Assembly (NCBI RefSeq): GCF_028200735.1
Contig: NZ_JAQKPV010000011.1
Location: 62,001-126,000 of the forward strand
DNA: 64,000 nt
Reading direction: 5' to 3'
Origin: Streptomyces sp. ACA25
GTDB lineage: Bacteria > Actinomycetota > Actinomycetes > Streptomycetales > Streptomycetaceae
Shown here: piece after piece, positions 45,353 through 52,972 of the stretch
Layout of the letters: each line of letters starts with the position of its first letter
How positions within the stretch are numbered: the stretch's first letter is position 1
Translations under genes and position numbers: made by a program
The notes under the pieces: generated by a model
Database searches by the model: none
What the model saw: only the letters and a program-made list of their open reading frames with translations
Told to the model about the DNA's origin: nothing

Positions 45353-45938
45353 CAGCGACGCACCGCCCCCCTCGGACCCCATCGCGCTGAAGATCCTTGT
45401 CGCCGGAGGCTTCGGCGTGGGGAAGACGACGATGGTCGGGGCGGTCAGTGAGATCAAGACCCTGCGCACCGAGGAGCTGCTGACCGAGGCGGGCAGGCCG
45501 GTCGACGACCTCCACGGCGTCGAGCAGAAGCGCTCCACCACCGTGGCCATGGACTTCGGGCGCATCACCCTCAGCGAGCGGCTGGTGCTCTACCTCTTCG
45601 GGACACCCGGGCAGGAGCGCTTCTGGTTCCTCTGGGACGAACTGGCGCGCGGAGCCCTGGGCGCGGTGGTTCTGGCCGACACCCGGCGCCTGACGGACAG
45701 CTTCGCCGCGGTGGACTACTTCGAGCACCGCCGGCTGCCCTTCGCCGTGGCCGTCAACTGTTTCGAAGGAGCCGAACGGCACCCGCCGGAGACCGTCCGG
45801 CAGGCGCTCGACCTCGATGCCGACGTCCCCGTGGTGCTCTGCGACGCCCGCCAGCGGTCGTCCGCCCGCAATGCTCTGGTGGCCCTGGTGGAACACGCGC
45901 TGAGCCGCTCGGCCCGGCCGGACCCCGCCCCCCGCTGA
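45333..45938 (+). CDS. cvnD: Conservon small GTPase-like protein CvnD
   Basis: A 201-residue P-loop ATP/GTP-binding protein with Walker A GGFGVGKTT (residues 25-33), EQKRSTTVAMDFG (switch-like region) and GTPGQERFWFLWDEL. This is the CvnD/MglA-like family. The ATG overlaps the end of cvnC. A terminator hairpin follows after four bases, so the conservon here is a four-gene unit; a P450 cvnE or regulator, sometimes next to conservons, is not present. Confidence 0.93.
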   Translation: MVSVRSDSDAPPPSDPIALKILVAGGFGVGKTTMVGAVSEIKTLRTEELLTEAGRPVDDLHGVEQKRSTTVAMDFGRITLSERLVLYLFGTPGQERFWFLWDELARGALGAVVLADTRRLTDSFAAVDYFEHRRLPFAVAVNCFEGAERHPPETVRQALDLDADVPVVLCDARQRSSARNALVALVEHALSRSARPDPAPR

Positions 45939-45941
45939 TCG

Positions 45942-45959
45942 GCCGCGGCTTCCCGCGGC
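45942..45959 (+). terminator. Hairpin after cvnD
   Basis: GCCGCGG (45942-45948) pairs perfectly with CCGCGGC (45953-45959) around a CTTC tetraloop, four bases after the cvnD stop. It probably ends the conservon operon. Confidence 0.65.
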
Positions 45960-46269
45960 GTGTCCTGTCCGTGTACCGAACCCGTGACAGCCGGATCCGG
46001 GACGAACCGCCCCCCGGAGGGCGGCGTCCAGTGCAGTGACAGCGGCGGTCCGGAACCCACGGGGGTGGCCCCGGCACCGCCGCTGCTCCCCTCCGCCGCT
46101 CGCCGCTTCCGGCGTGTGGCGGCCGCACGTGCCGGGACCCGCGCATATGGGCGGTCCACCCTGGTGCCCGTGCGCCCGGCATGGCATCGTCTCGCAGAGC
46201 CGCGTCACGCGCACATCCCGCACGTGCGCGGAGATGACGCACACCCACGCGTACCTTCCGGGAGCCGCC
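45960..46269 (+). other. Intergenic region before the acetoacetyl-CoA synthetase gene, no gene seen
   Basis: About 310 bases between the cvnD hairpin and the next start. Open frames continue through it, but codon usage and ribosome sites do not support a gene. An in-frame ATG at 46234 could extend the synthetase by 12 residues. I cannot fix a promoter; one is expected because a terminator precedes. Confidence 0.5.
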
Positions 46270-48282
46270 ATGACCGCAGCGCACGCCGCATCACCCTCCG
46301 GACCGACGCCCCTGTGGGAGCCCGGGCCGGACCGGATCGCCGCGGCCGGGCTGACCCGGTTCCACTCCTGGGCGGCGGAGACGCACGGTGCCCCGTCCCC
46401 GGTGCCGGGCGACCCCGGGGCGAGTTACGCGGCGCTGCACCACTGGTCCGTCACCGCGCTCGACACCTTCTGGCAGTCGGTCACCTCCTGGTTCGGGGTG
46501 TCCTTCGCGACCCCGCCCGAGGACGTGCTGGCAGACCGGTCCATGCCGGGCGCCCGCTGGTTTCCCGGCGCCACCCTCAACTACGCCGAGCATGCTCTCC
46601 GGGCAGGCCTGGACCCGGAGCGGGCCGGTTCACCCGCGCTGCTGTGCGTGGACGAGCGGCAGGAGCCCCGGGCAGTGACCTGGGCCGAGCTGCGGGGACA
46701 AGTGGGCTCCCTGGCCGAGGAGCTCCGGAAGCTGGGCGTGCAACCCGGTGACCGGGTCAGCGGCTACCTTCCGAACATCCCGGAGGCGGTCGTCGCGCTG
46801 CTCGCCACCGCCGCGGTCGGGGCCGTCTGGACCTCCTGTGCGCCGGACTTCGGGGCCCGCAGCGTGCTGGACCGCTTCCAGCAGGTCGAACCCGTCGTGC
46901 TGTTCACCGTCGACGGCTACCGGTACGGCGGCAAGGAGCACGACCGCACCGCCACCGTGGCGGAGCTGCGGGGCGCCCTGCCCAGCCTGCGTGCCGTTGT
47001 CCACGTCCCCTTGCTGGGCACGCCGCCGCCCGGGGGAGCGCTGGAGTGGGCGGCGCTCATCTCCGGCAGCCGCGAGCCGGAGTTCACGCACGTCCCCTTC
47101 GACCACCCGTTGTGGGTCCTGTACTCCTCCGGGACCACCGGACTCCCCAAGGCGATCGTCCAGTCCCAGGGCGGCATCCTCGTCGAGCACCTCAAGCAGC
47201 TCGGCCTGCACTGTGACCTGGGCCCCGGTGACCGGATCTTCTGGTACACCTCAACCGGCTGGATGATGTGGAACTTCCTGGTCTCCGGGCTGCTGGTCGG
47301 CTCCACCGTCGTGCTCCACGACGGGAGTCCCGGCTACCCGGACACCGCCGCGCAGTGGCGGGTGGCCGAGCTGACCCGCCCCACGCTCTTCGGCACCTCG
47401 GCCGCCTATGTGATGGCGTGTGCGAAGGCGGACGTGCACCCCGGACGTGACTTCGACCTGTCGCACACCCGGTGCGTGGCCACCACCGGTTCCCCTCTGC
47501 CCCCGGACGGCTTCCGCTGGCTGCACGACGAGGTGGCCCAGGACCTGTGGATCGCCTCGGTCAGTGGGGGAACGGACGTCTGCAGCTGTTTCGCCGGGGC
47601 CGTGCCCACCCTGCCGGTCCACATCGGTGAGCTTCAGGCCCCCGGTCTGGGGACCGACCTGCAGGCCTGGGACCCGCAGGGACGCCCGCTCGTCGACGAA
47701 GTGGGTGAACTGGTCGTCACCACCCCCATGCCGTCCATGCCGGTCCGGTTCTGGAACGACCCGGACGGCTCCCGCTACCGGGACAGCTACTTCGACATGT
47801 ACCCAGGGGTGTGGCGGCACGGCGACTGGACCACCGTGACCTCGCGCGGCAGTGTCATCATCCACGGGCGGTCGGACTCCACGCTCAACCGGCAGGGCGT
47901 CCGGATGGGGTCCGCCGACATCTACGAGGCGGTGGAGCGGCTTCCGGAAGTCCGCGAGTCCCTGGTCATCGGGGTGGAGGAGCCGGACGGGGGCTACTGG
48001 ATGCCGCTGTTCGTCCATCTGGCGGCGGGCGCGGTCCTGGACGACTCCCTGCGGGACCGCATCCGGCGCACGATCAGGGCGGAGCTCTCGCCCCGCCACG
48101 TACCCGACGAGATCCTCGAAATCCAGGGTGTCCCGCACACCCTCACGGGCAAGCGCATCGAGGTTCCCGTGAAGCGGCTGCTGCAGGGCGTGCCGATGGA
48201 ACGTGCCGTCAATCCCGGTTCCGTGGACGACCTGGAGCTGCTGCGGCACTTCGAGCGGCTGGGCCGCGCACGCACCTCCTGA
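46270..48282 (+). CDS. Acetoacetyl-CoA synthetase
   Basis: A 670-residue ANL adenylating enzyme. Early it has PLWEPGPDRI and YAEHALRAGLDP; the core motif is LYSSGTTGLPKAIVQSQGG (phosphate loop), then FWYTSTGWMMWNF, and the C-terminal LTGKRIEVPVKRLLQG with the catalytic Lys. The long N-terminal region and the Trp/Met-rich motif are those of the acetoacetate-CoA ligase branch. It activates acetoacetate to acetoacetyl-CoA with ATP. ATG 46270 follows GGAG at 5 bases. It is next to the conservon but separately transcribed; there is no link to the tetronate cluster. Confidence 0.92.
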   Translation: MTAAHAASPSGPTPLWEPGPDRIAAAGLTRFHSWAAETHGAPSPVPGDPGASYAALHHWSVTALDTFWQSVTSWFGVSFATPPEDVLADRSMPGARWFPGATLNYAEHALRAGLDPERAGSPALLCVDERQEPRAVTWAELRGQVGSLAEELRKLGVQPGDRVSGYLPNIPEAVVALLATAAVGAVWTSCAPDFGARSVLDRFQQVEPVVLFTVDGYRYGGKEHDRTATVAELRGALPSLRAVVHVPLLGTPPPGGALEWAALISGSREPEFTHVPFDHPLWVLYSSGTTGLPKAIVQSQGGILVEHLKQLGLHCDLGPGDRIFWYTSTGWMMWNFLVSGLLVGSTVVLHDGSPGYPDTAAQWRVAELTRPTLFGTSAAYVMACAKADVHPGRDFDLSHTRCVATTGSPLPPDGFRWLHDEVAQDLWIASVSGGTDVCSCFAGAVPTLPVHIGELQAPGLGTDLQAWDPQGRPLVDEVGELVVTTPMPSMPVRFWNDPDGSRYRDSYFDMYPGVWRHGDWTTVTSRGSVIIHGRSDSTLNRQGVRMGSADIYEAVERLPEVRESLVIGVEEPDGGYWMPLFVHLAAGAVLDDSLRDRIRRTIRAELSPRHVPDEILEIQGVPHTLTGKRIEVPVKRLLQGVPMERAVNPGSVDDLELLRHFERLGRARTS

Positions 48283-48313
48283 ACGCAGGGCCCGGTCCGG
48301 GGCGGTGGTCCGG

Positions 48314-48628
48314 TCAGCCGCCGCCCCGCAGCCGGATCACCGCGGTGCCCAGGTCCAGATCCACCCGGGACCGCGGCGGAGCCCCGTCCCCCTCCTCGTC
48401 CTTGAGCATCCGGGTGACCTCTCGCTGCGCCAGCTCGGTTTCCTTGCCCGGAAGCAGGCTCACGTGCAGCATCTCGAAACCGGTCGCCGACAGCTGGCCG
48501 CGGTCCGCGTTCCCCCGCCACGGGATGATTCCGGCACGTCCGGCGCGCAGCAGCAGCTGTTCGGTGAAGGCCACCGCCGTCAACAGGATGACAAGGCCTG
48601 GCAGCGTCATGAAGAAGATGAACTCCAT
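48314..48628 (-). CDS. DUF6191 membrane-anchored protein
   Basis: A 104-residue protein: an N-terminal hydrophobic anchor (FMTLPGLVILLTAVAF), then a soluble part with GQLSATGFEMLH and GAPPRSRVDLDLGTAVIRL. This is the pattern of the DUF6191 family, common in Streptomyces and of unknown function. ATG 48628 is chosen because it begins the anchor and follows CGGAGGGGAG. It converges on the acetoacetyl-CoA synthetase gene with 31 bases between stops. Confidence 0.85.
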   Translation of the reverse strand: MEFIFFMTLPGLVILLTAVAFTEQLLLRAGRAGIIPWRGNADRGQLSATGFEMLHVSLLPGKETELAQREVTRMLKDEEGDGAPPRSRVDLDLGTAVIRLRGGG

Positions 48629-48805
48629 GCCCTCTGCTCCCCTCCGTAGGCGGTGTGCTTCCACGGTTAAGTATGCACACGCAACGCGGTGTTCACCGGT
48701 CCCGGGAGGTGCCTGCAGGGAGAGGCGAACGGGAGCGTGAGCGGCTGTCAGTACCTGTCACTACGGTGAGTGCTCATCGATCACCGCTCGCTCCAGGGAG
48801 GCGCC

Positions 48806-49738
48806 ATGGCACGCACCGCAGGGCCGGCCGGCCGGGGTCACGGAAGAAGACGCGGGGGACGCCGTCCGCCGGCGCTCCGGAGGATGCTCCGGGAGACAGC
48901 GTGCACGGTGGCAGTGGTCGCTGATGAGGCCGGGTTCGCCCGCATGCGCGGCTACCGCTCCTTCCGCTTCACCGACCACCCGGAGTACCTGCGCCATGTG
49001 GAGGCTCACCTGCGCGCGCTCACCGCACACGGCGGACACACCGGAGTGGTGCTGCTCGACCCCGGCGACTACGCGGACTACTGTGCGGAGTTCCGGCTGG
49101 ATCCCGACTCGGCGGAGAGCCGTGCCCGGTACACCGCGGAGACTGCCCACCGCGGAGCTGCGGTGCGCTACCGAGGCCAGCGGATCGGCCGGCTGATCCC
49201 GGGGCTGCTCGCCGAGCACGACCGGCAGCTGGCCTGGGAGTCCGCCTCGGCCGAGCTCGCCGGGGCCGGGCTGTGCGCAGGGTGCGGACGGTCGCGGGCC
49301 GTCTGCCTCTTCGATCACGCCACCCGGGTGCTGACGGCCGCGGTCGGCAGCGCCGGCCCCGGCCTGCACCACGCGGTGTGCACGGTCCTTCACGGCGAGG
49401 AGCCACTGACCGCGGCCCTGCACGCCGAGGTTCCCGAGGAAGGGGCACCGCTCGTTCCCGACCGGCACGCGCTGGTGTTCTGCACTGTCCTGGCCGCAGG
49501 ACTGGCGAGCAGCGCCGCAGGCGGCCTGGTCCTGAGGTCCGGTCCCGTTCCGGGTACCGGCCCGGGGAGGGAGACGGTCCGCGGCTGGAGTCTGACGCGG
49601 GGCCGGCTGCGCGCACTGAGTGAGGCGGAGGTCTTCGCGGCCTACTGCACAGATCCGCAGACGGGTGAGCCGGTGCCACCGGAGGCCGGAGTCGTCCACC
49701 GTCCGGGCACCGGCCTCCCGCCCTACCCGTGCGGCTGA
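48806..49738 (+). CDS. Hypothetical protein, 310 aa
   Basis: A 310-residue soluble protein with a basic start (GRGHGRRRGGRRPPALRRML), a VAVVADEAGFARMRGYRSF segment, and a GLCAGCGRSRAV cysteine pair. ATG 48806 has CAGGGAGG upstream. I recognise no family and assign no function. It converges on the ptsI gene with 19 bases between stops. Confidence 0.7.
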   Translation: MARTAGPAGRGHGRRRGGRRPPALRRMLRETACTVAVVADEAGFARMRGYRSFRFTDHPEYLRHVEAHLRALTAHGGHTGVVLLDPGDYADYCAEFRLDPDSAESRARYTAETAHRGAAVRYRGQRIGRLIPGLLAEHDRQLAWESASAELAGAGLCAGCGRSRAVCLFDHATRVLTAAVGSAGPGLHHAVCTVLHGEEPLTAALHAEVPEEGAPLVPDRHALVFCTVLAAGLASSAAGGLVLRSGPVPGTGPGRETVRGWSLTRGRLRALSEAEVFAAYCTDPQTGEPVPPEAGVVHRPGTGLPPYPCG

Positions 49739-49757
49739 CCGGGGCGACCGGCGGCGG

Positions 49758-51428
49758 TCACTCGCCGGAGAGCACCCCGGTGGCGGCCGCGCGGGCCTGC
49801 TCCGCGCTGTCCGCCGCCCTCGCGGCGGCGGCGGCGCGCTCGCACTGAGCCAGAGTGTGCTGGGCCAGTGCGCTGCGCACATAGGGAATTGCGGGCGCGC
49901 CCATCGACAGGCTGGTCACTCCGAGGCCGGTCAGCACACAGGCGAGCAGCGGATCGGAGGCAGCTTCGCCGCACACCCCGCAGCTCTTCCCCTCGGCCTT
50001 GCCCGCTTCGGCGGCCAGGGCCACCAGGTCGAGCAGCGCCGGCTGCCACGGGTCCTGCAGCCTGGAGAGCGCTCCCGCCTGCCGGTCGGCGGCGAAGGTG
50101 TACTGCGCCAGGTCGTTCGTCCCGACGGAGAGGAACTCCACCTCCTGCAGTACGGAGCGGGCCCGCAGCGCGGCGGAGGGGATTTCCACCATGGCGCCGC
50201 ACTTCGCCTGCAGCCCTGCTTCCCGGCAGGCCTCCGCGAATGCCCGGGCGTCCGTCCGGTCGGCCACCATCGGGGCCATGACCTCGAGATAGACCGGCAG
50301 GCCCTCGGCTGCCTCGGCCAGAGCGGCCAGCTGGCCGTGCAGCACGTCGGGGTGCTGGAGCAGGGTGCGCAGCCCGCGGACACCCAGCGCCGGATTCGGT
50401 TCCTCGGCCTGGCCGAGGAAGCTCAGCGGCTTGTCCGCGCCCGCGTCCAGTACCCGGACCACCACGCGGCTCTCGGGAAAGGCCTGGAGGACTTCGCGGT
50501 AGGTCCGGGTCTGCCGTTCCCGCGAGGGAGCCGCGCCGCCGCTGTCGAGAAACAGGAACTCCGTGCGGAACAGGCCGACGCCCTCAGCGCCCGCCTCGAT
50601 CGCGGCCGGCACGTCCTCGGGCCCTCCGATATTGGCCAGCAGCGGCACCTTGTGTCCGTCGGAGGTCGCCCCCGGACCGATGGTGGCCGAGAGCGCGGCC
50701 CGGCGCTCCTCGGCGGCCCGGGCCAGCGCCGCCTGCTCGTCCGCGTCCGGCGCCACCATGACTTCGCCCGAGCTGCCGTCCACCGCCACCACGATGCCCT
50801 CGGCCAGTTTCCCGGCGCCCGGCAGGGCCACCACCGCGGGAACGCCCAGGGCCCGCGCCAGGATGGCGCTGTGGCTGGTCGGGCCACCTTCCTCGGTGAC
50901 GAAGCCGAGGACGAGGGCCGGGTCGAGCAGGGCGGTGTCGGCGGGGGCGAGATCCCGGGCGACGAGTACGTAGGGCTGGTCGCTGTCCGGGACGCCGGGC
51001 ATCGGCACCCCGAGCAGCCGGGCCACGATGCGGTTCCGCACGTCGTCCAGGTCGGCCACCCGTCCGGCGAGGTACTCTCCCGCCCCGGCGAGCAGTGCCC
51101 GGTAGGCGGAGAGTGCGTCGTAGACGGCGCGTTCGGCTGTGCTGCCGACAGCGATCCGGCGTTCCACGTCGGATCGCAGCTCAGGGTCCCGGGCCATCAT
51201 GGCCTGGGCTTCCAGTACGGCCTGTGCCTCGCCGCCCGCCAGGTTGCCCCGCGCGACCAGATCGGCGGCGACCGCCTCGACCGCCTGCCGCGCCCGGGCC
51301 TGTTCCCGGGGTGCGTCCTGCGGGGCGATCCGGTGTGTCGGGGGCTCGAGAGCGGCCGTGCCCATGTGCCGGACCTCGCCGATCGCCACCCCGTGGCTTA
51401 CCCCGACTCCTCGAAGCGTGGTGTCCAT
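49758..51428 (-). CDS. ptsI: Phosphoenolpyruvate-protein phosphotransferase (PTS enzyme I)
   Basis: A 556-residue enzyme I. Active His186 lies in GGPTSHSAILARALG; PEP-binding features include GLFRTEFLFLD, the later MVEIPSAALRA and SVGTNDLAQYT, and the catalytic Cys in SCGVCGEAAS. It autophosphorylates from PEP and passes phosphate to HPr. ATG 51428 follows AAGGAG by 6 bases; a TTG six bases upstream is less likely. It lies downstream of crr on the same strand, with 127 bases between. HPr is not encoded in the window. Confidence 0.96.
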   Translation of the reverse strand: MDTTLRGVGVSHGVAIGEVRHMGTAALEPPTHRIAPQDAPREQARARQAVEAVAADLVARGNLAGGEAQAVLEAQAMMARDPELRSDVERRIAVGSTAERAVYDALSAYRALLAGAGEYLAGRVADLDDVRNRIVARLLGVPMPGVPDSDQPYVLVARDLAPADTALLDPALVLGFVTEEGGPTSHSAILARALGVPAVVALPGAGKLAEGIVVAVDGSSGEVMVAPDADEQAALARAAEERRAALSATIGPGATSDGHKVPLLANIGGPEDVPAAIEAGAEGVGLFRTEFLFLDSGGAAPSRERQTRTYREVLQAFPESRVVVRVLDAGADKPLSFLGQAEEPNPALGVRGLRTLLQHPDVLHGQLAALAEAAEGLPVYLEVMAPMVADRTDARAFAEACREAGLQAKCGAMVEIPSAALRARSVLQEVEFLSVGTNDLAQYTFAADRQAGALSRLQDPWQPALLDLVALAAEAGKAEGKSCGVCGEAASDPLLACVLTGLGVTSLSMGAPAIPYVRSALAQHTLAQCERAAAAARAADSAEQARAAATGVLSGE

Positions 51429-51555
51429 CGGCAACTCCTTCGCGGGGGACCGCCGGAGTGAGCCGGCGGGACATGTCGATCCCTTGCCCGGTGGCGCGGA
51501 GCCACCCGTTCGCGGTGCTCGCGCCGTCCGTGCAGTGGCCGTTCACCGTGCGATG

Positions 51556-52002
51556 TCAGAGGAGGAACAGCCTGTCGCCCGCCTTGACATCCGTGTCCCG
51601 GGCCACCTCCGACAGCCCGGCGGCGGGGGTCTCCAGCGCCACTACCGGCACCACCGGGGACTTCCCGGCTGCTCGCACGGCTGCCGGATTCCAGTGGACG
51701 AGGGCCTGGCCACGCCGCACCGTGTCGCCCTTCGCCGCCAGCAGTTCGAAGCCCGCACCGCCGAGCTGCACGGTGTCGATGCCCAGGTGCGTCAGGATCC
51801 CCGGGCCCTTCCCGTCAACGATCACGAAGGCGTGCGGGTGGAACGAGACAAGGACGCCGTCGACCGGGGCAACCGCGTCGCATGGTTCCCGCACCGGATC
51901 GACCGCCGTGCCCGGCCCCACCATTCCCACGGAGAACACCGGGTCGGGAACGCAGTCAAGCCCGATGGCCCGTCCGGCCAGAGGTGAGGAGACAGTGGTC
52001 AT
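51556..52002 (-). CDS. crr: PTS glucose-type EIIA component (Crr)
   Basis: A 148-residue EIIA of the glucose superfamily. His57 in FHPHAFV and His72 in LTHLGIDTV are 15 apart, as H75 and H90 are in E. coli EIIAGlc; His72 is the probable phosphoryl acceptor. ATG 52002 gives the usual length, with GGAAGGG upstream. It accepts phosphate from HPr and donates it to EIIB domains, here probably of N-acetylglucosamine-type transporters as in other streptomycetes. crr and ptsI are together on the - strand, as in S. coelicolor. I looked for but did not see a clear DasR-type palindrome upstream. Confidence 0.94.
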   Translation of the reverse strand: MTTVSSPLAGRAIGLDCVPDPVFSVGMVGPGTAVDPVREPCDAVAPVDGVLVSFHPHAFVIVDGKGPGILTHLGIDTVQLGGAGFELLAAKGDTVRRGQALVHWNPAAVRAAGKSPVVPVVALETPAAGLSEVARDTDVKAGDRLFLL

Positions 52003-52192
52003 GAGCAGCCCTTCCAGGCAGACGATCACACCGTGAGTCGTCACTTTCCGGACGACGTGCCATACAAGAGCGTAAGTCATAAGAACCTTCCGGTCCGGTC
52101 GGAAACACCGCTCTGCGGCCCGCCCCGTGCCTGCCGGGCGGCGGCCGGTAGGGTCAGAAGCGGCCCCGCGGTGCACCGGAACGGACAGCGGA

Positions 52193-52216
52193 ACAGCCGA
52201 ACAGCCGAACAGCCGA
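52193..52216 (+). repeat. Three tandem copies of AACAGCCG before the phosphatidyltransferase gene
   Basis: AACAGCCG occurs at 52193, 52201 and 52209, perfectly head to tail, with a further AACATG after it. The array ends 25 bases before the GTG at 52241, in the leader upstream of the AGGAGG ribosome site. It may be a slippage-prone tract or a leader element; no function is known to me. Confidence 0.7.
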
Positions 52217-52240
52217 ACATGAGAACAGGAGGATGTCCGG

Positions 52241-52849
52241 GTGGAGCTCCAGGAGACGCGCGTCCAGACGAATCGGGTCTTCACCATCCCCAACATCCTG
52301 AGCATGGCCCGCCTCCTCGGCGTGCCGGTGTTCCTCTGGCTGGTTCTGTCACCCGTGTTCGACGGGCCCAACCGTGACGGCTGGGCGCTGCTGGTGCTTG
52401 CCGCCGGCGGAGTGAGCGACTACCTCGACGGCAAGCTCGCCCGCCGCTGGAATCAGGTCAGCGACCTCGGGCGGCTGCTCGATCCCGCCGCGGACCGGCT
52501 GTACATCCTGGCCACCCTCATCGGCCTGACCTGGCGGGAGATCCTCCCGCTGTGGCTCCCCGTCCTGCTGGTGGCCCGGGAACTGCTGCTGCTGGTCACG
52601 GTGTGGCTGCTCGACCGCAAGGGCTACGCGCCGCCACAGGTCAACTTCCTCGGCAAGGCCGCGACCTTCAATCTGATGTACGCCTTCCCGCTCCTCCTGC
52701 TGAGTGAGGGCACGGGAACCGTGTCGTCACTGGCTGCTATTTTCGGATGGGCGTTCGCCGGATGGGGTACAGCGTTGTACTGGTGGGCAGGGATTCTGTA
52801 CGTGGTCCAGGTCCGCCGTTTGCTCAAGGCGGACGCCACGGCCGACTGA
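52241..52849 (+). CDS. CDP-alcohol phosphatidyltransferase (PgsA2-like)
   Basis: A 202-residue membrane enzyme with the CDP-alcohol motif in full: DYLDGKLARRW, then DLGRLLDPAADR. Four or five hydrophobic helices follow (LPLWLPVLLVARELLLLV and others). GTG 52241 has AGGAGG 8 bases upstream. It catalyses transfer of a phosphatidyl group from CDP-diacylglycerol to an alcohol. It holds the position of M. tuberculosis pgsA2 (Rv1822) at the head of the DUF881-Sbp-DUF881 block. The alcohol substrate cannot be told from sequence alone. Confidence 0.9.
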   Translation: MELQETRVQTNRVFTIPNILSMARLLGVPVFLWLVLSPVFDGPNRDGWALLVLAAGGVSDYLDGKLARRWNQVSDLGRLLDPAADRLYILATLIGLTWREILPLWLPVLLVARELLLLVTVWLLDRKGYAPPQVNFLGKAATFNLMYAFPLLLLSEGTGTVSSLAAIFGWAFAGWGTALYWWAGILYVVQVRRLLKADATAD

Positions 52850-52972
52850 GCCCGCCTCCTGGCAGCGTCGCAGAGGCCTGGCGTCCACATGCCGCGTGAC
52901 CCGTAATGCCCGGGACCTCCGGACGGGCGCGGTCGGCATGACTGTCGACTCTGCAAGGAGGACACTTCCGAT

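Noticed and set aside
45960..46269. Open frames in the gap before the acetoacetyl-CoA synthetase gene
   Set aside because: No ribosome site or recognisable protein; only extensions of neighbouring frames in high-GC sequence.
52003..52240. DasR-type operator (ACTGGTCTAGACCAGT-like) upstream of crr
   Set aside because: Expected from S. coelicolor PTS regulation, but no palindrome close to the consensus could be found by eye.
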